From Notospermus geniculatus (lineage: Eukaryota > Nemertea > Pilidiophora > Heteronemertea > Lineidae), in the NCBI GenBank assembly GCA_002633025.1, contig NMRB01000366.1:193234-257233 (forward strand): a DNA stretch of 64,000 nucleotides, written 5' to 3'. Positions 38,301 through 44,040 of the stretch are shown piece by piece; position 1 is the first letter of the stretch, and each line of letters starts with the position of its first letter. The position numbers and the translations under genes were made by a program. The notes beneath the pieces are model-generated. The model was not told the origin of the DNA, did no database searches, and saw only the letters and a list, made by a program, of their open reading frames with translations.

Positions 38301-41300
38301 GATCAGTCCTTCAACCAAAGTTCATGTGCCTGTTAGTACCTCTACCAAATCTGTCAGCTCTCTTTCCAAAGCCCCTGCTCCTATGCCTCCAAGGGCTCCT
38401 GTGAGTTCTCCGCCTCCAGTGCCAGTAAGTGATGTCTACGTGTGCCTCAAATTTGCTTTGGGACACGCCAGATTCTTGGCTTATAGTGCTGCCATCTCAT
38501 GCCTATCAGCTGTACTAATTTCACATGCCTTGGCACAAGACACTGCAGATCAATGGTGCCGGTAACTTCCCAATCTGTCGCACAAGCTGCAAAAATTGCA
38601 CTCCTGGGAGGACATGAAGACCTCCTGATCTCTTGTAGAGGGGAAGAAAGAAACCAATAGAAGTGTAGTATTAATCAATAATGTAGCTGTCACCTTTTAT
38701 AGAACTGTCACATTTAGTTGTTAACATGCACTTTTGAAATAAACTTCGCAGTATGGTTAACCCATTGTGTCGTGCACTTACTTCTGCATGGAATTCTTTC
38801 AATAAACTCATTGTATTCTACTTTAGTGTTTCTCCTTATCGTGCATTGACTTAAGATACTGTTTTGATGATATCTTGTGTTGTGCATTGACCTCAGGTAC
38901 TGTTTTGATGATGCATTATTTTGTTTATTGACACCAGATACTGTTTTCGATGATCCCCTTTATATTGTGTATTGACCTCAGATATTTTGGTGATATCTTG
39001 TGTTGTACACTGACCTCGGATACTGTTTTTATGATCCCTTTATATTGTGCATTGACCTCAGATACTGTTTTCATGATCCTTGTACGTATATTTACCGTAC
39101 ATGTATATTCTATTCAAATGACCTCTTGTAATTGACTTCAGACAGTGTTCACATAATCAAGTATGCTCTCTGTTGCAGCTATACGAACAGTTGAGCATAA
39201 CAGAATTATTCAAACAGGATACGCATGAAGAATGCAGACAGAATGCTGCTTTCAATTTTCCTGTAAGTATCATTATTTTTCTCTAATTGGCAATCAGCTC
39301 TCCTCTGGATTGTGTATAAGTTGATTATGTGACAGTACCGTGTATGCCGGTAAAGGAGTCATTTGTATTCTGCATGCAAAAACTTCTTTGAGAGTGGCAA
39401 TGAAAATGTACAGACTTGTCAATGACTTAAAATCTGTTTTCTTGTATTTCAGGCTCTTGTTTTGTTTGGCAATCCAAAATCGTTCAAATCACAGCTCTAT
39501 CCAGCATTCACATCTCTCTGCACTGATCCTAGTGTGAATGTGAGAAAAAGTGTTGCTGCAGGCTTCCACGAGGTAAACCTTTGATGCAATTAAAAGGCCT
39601 CGTGCCGTCAATACCAGAGGTGTTGGGCCTCATTTATGAAGCCAGTAGTTCACAACATGAGGGCAAGGTAGGAATTATTATATGATTGGAGGGCTGCATG
39701 GCAATACAGCCTAAGCCAAACTTAGGTTGTTTTGACATGCTGGCATATTGCCGGTATTATCAAATTCCGCACAGTTTGATACTGAACTTTCAATATGGGC
39801 TGTCAGTTGGTAAAGCAAAGTTTTGCACTCAAAGTAAAAATTCCAGGATCTTCGTTGTTTGTAATGGACTCCATTAAGAAATGTATTTGCTCTTGCAGCG
39901 ATCTCCTTTGTTTATCAGTAATGGATGTGTACCTGTCATCTCCTTTCAGCAAACACCTGCCCTCTTAACTGACGTCATTCCTGCATTGATAGCTTGTGAT
40001 AGTGTAATCTCAGCATCGAACAACTGGAGGTTGCAGGCAGAGATGATGGACCAGTTGAGCTGCCTTCACAAGGTCTTCACCAGTGAACAAATCTATCAGA
40101 AATTCATTCCACTCTTATTCAACAAGTTATCTACCGCTGTGAGTTGAAATTAGGCACAATATACATGTATTTGGCCCATGATGTAATGTTTTCAATTGAT
40201 ATATCAAAGTTATCTGAACACTGAATGGTAGAATTCAGCATTGACTGAATGTTTTTCAGTCTATTGCCTGTGGATTCAACATTGAATTCTTTCAATAGAC
40301 TCAACATTGAATCTTTTCAATAGATTCAACATTGAATGGTAAATTGAATAAAGTTTGAATATTTTCTGTAGACTCAACACATTTCTTGCCAATTCCTATT
40401 ACCAGTAGTATTTCATTGAAAAATTCTGTGATATGAGAAATGAATGTCACCATGTTATTGAATGTCCTTCCTTTTCAGCGGGCATTACCTGTACGTCATT
40501 CAGCTGCTAGGACTCTCTTGATTTTAATCCGGCACAATCATCGGCTGGAGCAGAGACAAGAGATGTGTTGTAAAATCATAGAAGGTAAGCGTGATATGGC
40601 ATGGTATTCTCTCAATAGACTCATTGTATTCTATCTTTCAATAGACTTAGACTTGTTGTAATTTATCTCTCAATAGACTCAGTGTATTCTATCCTTGCAT
40701 TTCTTCTTTCAGATCATTGCCATGGACGAAGTTGTCACCAACGATTCTTGTTCATAGACATCTGTAGATTTGTGATGAGAATTTTTTCCAAGTCTTTCTT
40801 TAAAGAATATTTCTTTGAATATCTATTAGAACTTGCAGTAGACCCTGTTGCAAATGTTCGATTACGTTTGTGTCGAATTTTACCTGCACTAAAAACATTA
40901 TTGAAATTACCAACGGACAGAAATTTACTGCAGCAGTTGGATTCTAGTGTTCGAAAAATTCTAATTAATGAGAAAGATCGGGATGTGGAGGATGCAATAC
41001 GGTGTTCTGTGGAGGAATTGGATAAGACACAGGTGCAGATGGAGTCGGTGATGAGACGGTCTTACTTTGATGAAGACATCGTGGATAGACAAAGGGAGAA
41101 AGAAGAGTTGGAACTTATAGAATTGGTGAGTGGTTTGTACCATACCGTATTTCTCAACTAAAAAGTTGAAGCTCCTGCCTATTACCGGTATGTAAAGCCA
41201 AAATTCAGGCAGTGAGAGACATCTGGTGGCAACACCTGAAGTGTATCCCTCAGTAAGTTCATCGTTCGCAGTTAAAGGGCCTCTAGAGGCAGCTCGCTAT

Positions 41301-41767
41301 TGGGCTACTAATAGTACTGCAACTATACAACAGGTGGCGCTAGTAACCATGAACTCGTGAATTGTGGATCAAATGTTGTCAGTGATGAAATTTTAATTCA
41401 GAATTGATGCCCAAGTTTGATCCTCATGCCACCAATTCTGTGTTAGTAATCATATCAATATGCAGTAAAAACCTGCCTCTAGAGGCCCTTTAAACCTTTA
41501 TGGTTGATTCCTTTATGCTTGCATGTAACTGGTTGATTACTTATTCTTTAGGAGGAGAAAGAGAGAAAAGAAGAAGAGGCCAAGATGGCTAAGGAAAAGA
41601 AGAAAGGGGATAAGAAAGATGGGGCTAGCCGCATCCCAGGTCCTAAACGACAAACTAAGATACCTACTGCTAATAAGGAAAAAGTCGGGTCCGCTAATCA
41701 GGCAGCTAGAAAAGGTGCTACAGCTGGTAGTAACACATCAGTTAAAAGTGGTCAGTATCAAGTATAA
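8198..41767 (+). CDS. PPP4R4: Serine/threonine-protein phosphatase 4 regulatory subunit 4 (5' end not found)
   Basis: PPP4R4 is a HEAT-repeat protein that binds the catalytic subunit of protein phosphatase 4 and is known as a cytosolic regulatory subunit. Coding exons, all with GT-AG borders and matching phases: 8198-8300, 16853-17000, 30251-30324, 30947-31053, 32833-32940, 33177-33298, 34985-35107, 38165-38424, 39179-39262, 39453-39572, 39950-40138, 40479-40584, 40713-41125, 41552-41767. The joined protein (about 724 residues) follows vertebrate PPP4R4 exon by exon; identity is strongest in EILPVVQSLCQDVDYEVRGC and in the IFSKSFF...DPVANVRLRLC block. It lacks about 80 N-terminal residues and one internal block of about 50 residues. 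A Ser/Thr/Pro linker in exon 38165-38424 is longer than in vertebrates. The C-terminus is a charged coiled coil followed by a basic, disordered tail. PPP4R1 was considered, but the order of blocks fits PPP4R4. Confidence 0.93.
9306..9880. repeat. Hairpin-headed repeat with CCGTCCGTCGT minisatellite
   Basis: It begins TTAGCTCACCCGTGAGCTC, a short perfect hairpin (GCTCAC/GTGAGC). A GTCGTCGTCCGTCC microsatellite follows, then a body with 'gggcacgtttt' and 'ctattgatctgaaacttgg'. The same head and body recur at 25151-25260. A single n lies at 9812 inside it. It has no coding capacity. This layout is typical of an abundant non-autonomous repeat; the family name is not certain. Confidence 0.65.
10226..11430. 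repeat. 1.2-kb direct duplication, copy 1
   Basis: From 'agaattagctgttacagc' to 'aaaacgcattgataa' this segment is repeated at 11885-13082, offset by about 1659 bp, with small indels and scattered substitutions. It lies in the PPP4R4 intron 8301-16852 and has no exon-like ORF. A poly-G tract near 11379 is in both copies. A single n at 11840 sits just before copy 2. Confidence 0.9.
11885..13082. repeat. 1.2-kb direct duplication, copy 2
   Basis: Second copy of 10226-11430. Differences include loss of a few short words (for example near 12580 and 12745), an added 'tagtag' near 12645 and single-base changes. The level of difference would suit two haplotypes assembled in series or a recent tandem duplication. 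Confidence 0.9.
13376..13527 (+). CDS. Orphan exon-like ORF, possible nested gene
   Basis: An ATG-started ORF with coding-like composition encodes MEDAAQLLCAFPEFDLDLNL, then an acidic Ser/Glu/Asp stretch, ending SSLDEEICAWIGDE at a consensus donor GAG|GTGAGA. It does not match PPP4R4 and is not needed to join the exons at 8300 and 16853, which are phase-compatible directly. It may be the first exon of an unrecognised gene lying on the same strand inside PPP4R4; exon 28830-29015 has a compatible phase. I do not recognise the product. Confidence 0.4.
13612..16852. other. PPP4R4 intron sequence, nothing recognised
   Basis: Short ORFs occur on both strands (for example 14568-14870 and 15681-15968), but none has paired splice sites with recognisable protein similarity. 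No clear terminal inverted repeat or RNA gene was seen. Confidence 0.5.
16853..17000 (+). CDS. PPP4R4: PPP4R4 exon
   Basis: Acceptor TTGTCATTTCAG, donor CTG|GTAAGT, phase 0 in and phase 1 out. It encodes EVLHLAQAEMQLAASSAFLQ through to SVDSRDP, the HEAT block directly following the VPKVR exon in vertebrate PPP4R4. Confidence 0.92.
17422..18768. other. PPP4R4 intron sequence, nothing recognised
   Basis: No ORF with protein similarity, no RNA gene and no repeat with clear ends was seen. A Lys-rich ORF at 17495-17713 is short and unsupported. Confidence 0.4.
18769..18889. mobile_element. Palindromic MITE, about 121 bp
   Basis: The left arm GGCCTGTATTTTAGAATGCT and the right arm AGCATTCTAAAATACGGGCC are inverted copies with one mismatch. 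Pairing continues inward through 'cctcaac...aaaggag' and 'gttcctcaagg/cccttgaggaac'. It is a nearly full-length hairpin with no coding capacity. Confidence 0.85.
19514..19788. mobile_element. 275-bp fold-back element
   Basis: The left end ATTCGAATCCTCGTTCTTGA is the inverse of the right end near 19769-19788. Complementarity continues inward through 'tctcgaacgccgagaacgca' (19590s) against 'tgcgttctcggcgttcgaga' (19690s). It is a long stem centred near 19655 with imperfect matches, read as a fold-back transposon with no protein. Confidence 0.85.
19989..21359. other. PPP4R4 intron sequence, nothing recognised
   Basis: There is a single n at 20257, and only short ORFs without splice context or similarity. 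No repeat ends were recognised. Confidence 0.4.
21360..22485. repeat. 1.13-kb segmental duplication, copy 1
   Basis: Matches 27346-28473 from 'aaaagagcaggtattccatg' to 'ttccatacgttga'-like sequence, about 5.99 kb apart in the same orientation. It carries a + strand ORF at 21759-21983 (74 codons) that stays open in the other copy with few residue changes. A C run follows immediately at 22489, exactly where similarity ends. Confidence 0.9.
21759..21983 (+). CDS. Short ORF kept open in both duplicated copies (unrecognised)
   Basis: A 74-residue ORF starting MFGVYMTRHRKMLKFPWPYR and ending SNLIWRLNQH is shared with 27751-27975. The copies differ at only a few residues (for example Trp/Cys, Asp/Asn and Arg/His). 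No family is recognised. Because the whole 1.1 kb is similarly conserved, the open frame alone is not proof of coding. Confidence 0.2.
   Translation: MFGVYMTRHRKMLKFPWPYRDIKKRLTVGYPDLVSVIHRQLLYCVDCSTRYTRDSQEVENYFKYSNLIWRLNQH
22486..24212. other. PPP4R4 intron sequence with C run, nothing else recognised
   Basis: A poly-C tract lies at about 22489-22505. ORFs on both strands overlap at 23374-23828 but lack similarity or splice context. No RNA gene was seen. Confidence 0.4.
24213..24874. mobile_element. TIR element CACTGTTAG...CTAACAGTG, interrupted by a gap
   Basis: Left end CACTGTTAGAAAAAACAG and right end TTTCTAACAGTG form terminal inverted repeats. Inside lies a second hairpin whose arms at about 24626-24665 and 24803-24840 share 'cctgcagcagagtttcaggc' and its inverse. 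The N gap 24291-24603 falls within the element, so its true length is unknown. 'acag' and 'ctgt' words recur throughout, as in hAT-like MITEs. Confidence 0.7.
24291..24603. other. Assembly gap, 313 N
   Basis: Run of N; sequence unknown. Open frames spanning it are artefacts. Confidence 1.
25151..25290. repeat. Second hairpin-headed repeat
   Basis: It begins TTAGCTCACCTGGGGTGAGC, a perfect hairpin, then shares 'gtccgtcgttgtccgttagg', 'gggcacgttt' and 'ctattgatctgaaacttgg' with 9306-9460. The far end of a full-length element could be the 'ggcccatgggcctcttgtt' word at 27240-27258, which would make 25151-27258 one composite repeat region. Confidence 0.6.
25295..25540. repeat. Degenerate CCTAGGA/AGTCCTA tandem repeat
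   Basis: Short words such as AGTCCTACGGACC, CCTAACTCCTAGGATT and AGTCCTAGGA recur about every 20-30 bases in both orientations over about 240 bp. CCTAGG is itself palindromic, so the array is strongly self-complementary. Related words appear again at 25815-25870, beside the single n at 25865. Confidence 0.7.
26096..26290. repeat. 24-bp direct repeats flanking a GGCCCAATAT-rich insert
   Basis: ACATGTATACGTGTAACTGATCTC (split here as ACATGTATACGTG and TAACTGATCTC) occurs at 26096-26119 and exactly again at 26267-26290. The 147 bp between is built from diverged 'ggcccaata' and 'gccaatatagg' words. It looks like an insertion with a large target duplication or one extra unit of a satellite. Confidence 0.75.
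26395..26522. repeat. Solo arm related to the TIR element at 36560-37175
   Basis: About 130 bp shares 'gctgattgggcg', 'tttcctcagg/gtcctcaggg', 'gagcgagc' and the terminal 'gatattctcaggatg' with 37047-37175, in the same orientation. No opposite arm is seen nearby, so this is a truncated copy. Confidence 0.65.
26540..27165. repeat. 99-bp tandem array, about 6 copies
   Basis: The word AGTCATGTTTGGTATCAAA recurs at 26624, 26722, 26821, 26919 (variant), 27019 and 27118, giving a period of about 99 bp. Each unit also has 'catgacctagtgacctactt' and 'gaagtgtaggtttgaactga'. Because 99 is a multiple of three, one + frame stays open over two units (26726-26929), with no recognisable protein. Confidence 0.9.
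27346..28473. repeat. 1.13-kb segmental duplication, copy 2
   Basis: Second copy of 21360-22485 with scattered substitutions and small indels (for example 'gatagtg' added near 27560). Similarity starts after 'gtgttcctttaaa' and ends at the 'catacgtttga' word, where copy 1 enters its C run. The two copies are separated by about 4.9 kb containing the gap and several repeats. Confidence 0.9.
28830..29015 (+). CDS. Orphan exon-like ORF, possible nested gene
   Basis: Flanked by an acceptor-like ATCATGGCAG and a consensus donor ATG|GTGAGA, phase 0 at both ends, 62 codons. The product begins KKIHLYKKLLCWCDSVVDIE, then LKKRLTDAIELMNAASVQLS and ends IKWQDM; it looks helical and codon use looks coding-like. 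It does not match PPP4R4 and cannot sit between its neighbouring exons, which need phase 1. It could follow 13376-13527 in a separate gene. Not recognised. The acceptor has only a weak pyrimidine tract. Confidence 0.4.
29066..30250. other. PPP4R4 intron sequence with short unrecognised ORFs
   Basis: Three short + strand ORFs (29140-29376, 29373-29576, 29697-29888) lie here in different frames. Some might be further exons of the putative nested gene, but none has similarity or clear splice pairs. Confidence 0.35.
30251..30324 (+). CDS. PPP4R4: PPP4R4 exon
   Basis: Acceptor TTGTCATTTCAG, donor GAC|GTAAGT, phase 1 in and 0 out. It encodes DVAGAWLDTLLDVIDLLPKD then VIKKD, matching the AWLETLL...LPKE block of vertebrate PPP4R4. 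Confidence 0.92.
30947..31053 (+). CDS. PPP4R4: PPP4R4 exon
   Basis: Acceptor CTCTTCTTTTAG, donor TGT|GTAAGT, phase 0 in and 2 out. It encodes a HEAT helix pair with AKGQLSQSVQSRLACCKILG followed by KIATKFDPF, highly conserved in the family. Confidence 0.93.
31054..32832. other. PPP4R4 intron, nothing recognised
   Basis: No repeat with clear ends, RNA gene or additional exon was seen. ORFs here are short and lack splice context. Confidence 0.45.
32833..32940 (+). CDS. PPP4R4: PPP4R4 exon
   Basis: Acceptor GTTTTATTTCAG, donor AGG|GTAAGT, phase 2 in and 2 out. It encodes IKKEILPVVQSLCQDVDYEV and RGCMCRQLDPVARGLG, the most conserved HEAT repeat of the gene. Confidence 0.95.
33177..33298 (+). 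CDS. PPP4R4: PPP4R4 exon
   Basis: Acceptor TTCATTTCAG, donor ACG|GTAAGC, phase 2 in and 1 out. It encodes LEATKSAILPELVELTNDEE then SHVRLAGLETVVNMISLLDD, a canonical HEAT repeat with the expected D-x-VR position. Confidence 0.94.
34830..34995. repeat. Triplicated 61-bp intron/exon border
   Basis: GTACAAAT recurs at 34869, 34930 and 34991, exactly 61 bp apart, each with the preceding pyrimidine tract ('ttgtctatttcttttccttc') and each followed by a CCTCTTTG- or CCTCTTGT-like word. The third unit contains the true PPP4R4 acceptor (CAG ending at 34984). The first two have 'tcgttgtag' instead, giving a TAG directly before GTACAAAT. They are therefore two decoy 3' splice sites upstream of the real one. 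61 is not a multiple of three, so their use would shift the frame. Confidence 0.9.
34985..35107 (+). CDS. PPP4R4: PPP4R4 exon
   Basis: Acceptor TTTTCCTTCCAG, donor CAG|GTCAGT, phase 1 in and 1 out. It encodes DTCTNTIVPLVCKFCQQAME then STLPVVAKQLGKLCHGLS; the LGKLCHGL word is shared with vertebrate PPP4R4. Two duplicate acceptor-like sites lie 55 and 116 bp upstream of the exon start. Confidence 0.93.
36009..36114. mobile_element. Short palindromic MITE
   Basis: The left end GGGGCCCATTTTAGAAAGTGA and the right end TCACTTTATGAAACAGGCCCC are imperfect inverted copies over about 20 bases. 'aaggtaattacctt' inside is also palindromic. 106 bp with no coding capacity. Confidence 0.65.
36560..37175. 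mobile_element. 616-bp element with long inverted repeats
   Basis: The left arm (about 36560-36625) reads CATCCTGAGATCTCAGG onward to ATGCCCTGAGGAAATCCATC. The right arm (about 37108-37175) carries GATGTCCTCAGGGCAT then ATTCTCAGGATG. These are inverted copies with loop-outs. No transposase ORF is visible. A related solo arm lies at 26395-26522. Confidence 0.75.
38165..38424 (+). CDS. PPP4R4: PPP4R4 exon with Ser/Thr/Pro-rich linker
   Basis: Acceptor TGTCTCTTTTCAG, donor CCA|GTAAGT, phase 1 in and 0 out. It begins VNLTQEQHNWFIDFYKKLCK, matching the QHLRFLEFYKKLC block of vertebrate PPP4R4. It then continues with about 65 residues of low-complexity Lys, Ser, Thr and Pro (KAPAPMPPRAPVSSPPPVPV). 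The linker is much longer than in the human protein and is probably a disordered loop between HEAT blocks. Confidence 0.9.
38836..39075. repeat. Intronic minisatellite, about 45-bp units
   Basis: The phrase 'tgcattgacctcagatactg' with 'ttttgatgatatcttgtgt' recurs about five or six times with mutations. It fills much of the intron between PPP4R4 exons 38165-38424 and 39179-39262. 'tttcaataaactcattgtat' at 38802 is related to other words repeated near 40290-40350 and 40612-40690. Confidence 0.75.
39179..39262 (+). CDS. PPP4R4: PPP4R4 exon
   Basis: Acceptor CTCTCTGTTGCAG, donor CCT|GTAAGT, phase 0 at both ends. It encodes LYEQLSITELFKQDTHEECR then QNAAFNFP, equal to the RKNCAYNFPA block in vertebrates. 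Confidence 0.88.
39453..39572 (+). CDS. PPP4R4: PPP4R4 exon
   Basis: Acceptor TTGTATTTCAG, donor GAG|GTAAAC, phase 0 at both ends. It encodes ALVLFGNPKSFKSQLYPAFT then DPSVNVRKSVAAGFHE, the helix pair before the block missing in this window. Confidence 0.92.
39950..40138 (+). CDS. PPP4R4: PPP4R4 exon
   Basis: Acceptor CATCTCCTTTCAG, donor GCT|GTGAGT, phase 0 at both ends. It encodes QTPALLTDVIPALIACDSVI then NNWRLQAEMMDQLSCLHKVF and EQIYQKFIPLLFNKL, matching the PDLIPALTAA and SSDQIYYRFLQ blocks. About 50 residues present in the vertebrate protein between the preceding exon and this one are absent. Confidence 0.92.
40235..40380. repeat. Tandem TTCAACATTGAAT repeat
   Basis: 'gattcaacattgaattcttt' and 'caatagactcaacattgaat' words recur four or five times between PPP4R4 exons. 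AACATTGAA(T) is partly palindromic. Related 'caatagactcattgtattct' words occur near 40612-40692. Confidence 0.7.
40479..40584 (+). CDS. PPP4R4: PPP4R4 exon
   Basis: Acceptor CCTTCCTTTTCAG, donor AAG|GTAAGC, phase 0 in and 1 out. It encodes RALPVRHSAARTLLILIRHN and then RLEQRQEMCCKIIE, matching VLPVQKAASRTLCIFLRYNR...EQR of vertebrate PPP4R4. Confidence 0.93.
40713..41125 (+). CDS. PPP4R4: PPP4R4 exon, largest
   Basis: Acceptor GCATTTCTTCTTTCAG, donor TTG|GTGAGT, phase 1 in and 0 out. It holds RFLFIDICRFVMRIFSKSFF, then LELAVDPVANVRLRLCRILP, then LPTDRNLLQQLDSSVRKILI and DRQREKEELELIEL. This is the last HEAT repeat and the start of the acidic/basic coiled coil. It is closely matched to the vertebrate C-terminal HEAT block. 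Confidence 0.95.
41272..41493. mobile_element. MITE with TTAAAGGGCCTCTAGAGGCAG ends
   Basis: The left end TTAAAGGGCCTCTAGAGGCA and the right end TGCCTCTAGAGGCCCTTTAA are perfect inverted repeats of about 21 bp. Each contains the palindrome CCTCTAGAGG. The element is 222 bp and inserted in a PPP4R4 intron, with no coding capacity. Confidence 0.88.
41552..41767 (+). CDS. PPP4R4: PPP4R4 exon, charged C-terminal tail
   Basis: Acceptor TTATTCTTTAG, phase 0. It encodes EEKERKEEEAKMAKEKKKGD, then a basic stretch GASRIPGPKRQTKIPT and a Ser/Gly/Thr region, ending VKSGQYQV at TAA 41765-41767. A donor-like GTG|GTCAGT at 41751 would skip the last codons and join an exon at 47073 (phase 1). The coiled coil plus basic tail resembles the C-terminus of vertebrate PPP4R4, which is longer. 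Confidence 0.8.
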   Translation, partial: EEKERKEEEAKMAKEKKKGDKKDGASRIPGPKRQTKIPTANKEKVGSANQAARKGATAGSNTSVKSGQYQV

Positions 41768-42629
41768 AGTACCCTTGTGTTCTTCAGCATTTTCCTGAAG
41801 TGTGGCCAAGCTGTTGTCTGCTCAGGTAGCTGAAGTTAAGTCATTTTCGTTTCCACGCTTTTGTTTTCCTGTTTATGTCTAATTATGGTCACCACACCTC
41901 ACAGTGTGGTGACCATATTGAATTCACTCAGGATTCTTTCTTCTTCTGGATTTTTCTTCCTGGGCAATTATGACACGAATCCAGCCAAACGGCTCAATGA
42001 ACAAAGAATTCATCACCTCAGTTTCATAGGTGGTAATTTCATCTAGTGCAACGACACAAATTTTGTTGAAAAAGTCGACCGTTTAGTTGATTTTGAAGCG
42101 ATTTTCTCCCAATTTTTAGCGCATTCTATTTTTAGGTACAAAGCACATGTCCTTCCCATACTGATTTCTCATTGGCTGATGCGAAGGGGCCTGTGTGTGG
42201 AGGACTCCACTTGGTAGCTTTGGAGTCGGGGCTTCCTTTGAACAGTCCATTATTTTGGCAAGAAAATAAACCCACATCTTTTCTTTTCGTGACTGCTTTG
42301 CATTGTTGTTATAACAATATTCTTATAAATAAATAATTTCGAGTGATGCTGCGTTATTTGTTTTATTCAACATTTTTGAGAGGGCCTGACACTGGAGGTA
42401 CGTCGTAGTGCAGGACCACACGCATGCACATGTTACATCCTCATGAGGTGAGTTCGTTGATTATNCCCTGTCACTTAGGTGTTCATTGGAAATCACTCAG
42501 TGAATGCTTTCGAATGAATTAGGTTTGGAGTTGGAGCTGACAATTAATATTCTGCCCTTTTCCTTGACTGCAGTCAACAATAAGACCAGGTGAGGTTGAC
42601 ACAATGATACTCTATGGTAGTGCGGCTAA

Positions 42630-44040
42630 ATGAGGAACATTGCCAGACTTCTTACCAGCAGATGGTCGCTGTAATTTAAACATATTCAGGGGATGGGTTC
42701 AAAGAACTCAAAGGAGCTGTCCCAGTTGTTGGGGGAACCTTGAAATTGGATGGGTATTTGTTGCATTTATTGGCCTTACATGAAGCCTGGCCAAAGTTAT
42801 CAGCTTTTCTCTGTTCACTCGTATCCCTGAGAAAGCCTATGAAGGTGAATTTTGAGAAAGTGCCACCTGACAGGTTACTGTCAGAAAAGAAATGCTGTCC
42901 TTTGGCACAGCATTTAACTTCACTTCCATCAAAATTGAAGGTCTCAAGAAAATCGCCAGGGATGTAGCTCCCATTTTATGACATCAAGTGCATCTCTTTG
43001 CTAACATCTCTGCCATACCATCTGTTGGTTATACTGGTAATGGGCCTCAACATATCACCTCTCCTTATCCTCACCTCCCTGTGTCGTAGTCACCAACAAA
43101 CTATTAAACTTCTTGGATGGTGGGCGGATGAAGAAGATTAGTACAGATAACCCTTAATTCCAAGTTCCACTGAACATTCATGAGCCTATAGCTGAATTTT
43201 CATATTAAACCTGTCTTGCCGGGCTGGTGCCTGTCCTCCTACTCAAGGTGATCTTGGTACAGCAGGATTTTCCTTCCCATTCACTTCTGCAGTGAGAAAA
43301 ATCGCACGTGGAGCAGTGCCTTTAGCTGTTGGCTTCATGATTTCAATGGTCTTTCCTCATCAAATGATCTCCTTCCTGGCTGTGGGTTGTCACTAACATT
43401 TCATTACGGTAAAACAGAAGTGGCCTACTTTTCTAGAGGACTGGAAAAGAGGCTATGCACAGGCATTGTCTAACATAAAACCATGTTCACCTTCATGTTA
43501 TCCAAAGTTTGTGGTTTTCATCATCAAGGACCAAATGCGAGAGGAGTTTAAGACGTGGTGCTGAGATATTTTCAGGCCGATCAGTAATATCATGTTGAAA
43601 CCCCCCTTATCTTTCAGGGTATGTTTCTGCTCCTCTGTCACAGGTATCCTGTTTGTGTCACGAAATGCCCATGACTTCACTAACAGTTGTTTTTCAACAT
43701 GTCTCCTTGTCTTCTTTTAATCTTCCAACTGTGACATACAAATTTCATGTGACATCTGAATGCACCGAATTTACTGCACACCTTGTTTTGGAATGAGAAT
43801 TTTTGCCATCTTTTTTGTCTGTGCGATGATCTGGCCAAGGTTGCTGGAGGAACTGCCCAGTATACTTTAATCATCAATTAATTTCTCATGATTTTCCATG
43901 ACCTCACCTCTAAATTGACTAATATTTCAAATTCCTTCACTGCAACTGAGATGTTCATTTCTTGGAAGAATCACGTTTCTGCATGTTGTCCAGGCATGAA
44001 GTCATCAGCACAAAATGTTGTAAACAATGCGCACAGAAAA
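42630..44040. repeat. 1.41-kb tandem duplication, copy 1
   Basis: Starts 'atgaggaacattgccagact' and repeats head to tail at 44041 with about 98 percent apparent identity by eye. It contains a 75-codon + strand ORF (42740-42967, MKLDGYLLHLLALHEAWPKL) and 60- and 65-codon - strand ORFs that all persist in copy 2. No family is recognised. A single n lies at 42465, just upstream. Confidence 0.92.

Noticed and set aside
38149-38565. Full 138-codon ORF after the PPP4R4 linker
   Set aside because: A consensus donor GTAAGT at 38425 joins in phase to the conserved exon at 39179; the downstream codons are intron read-through.
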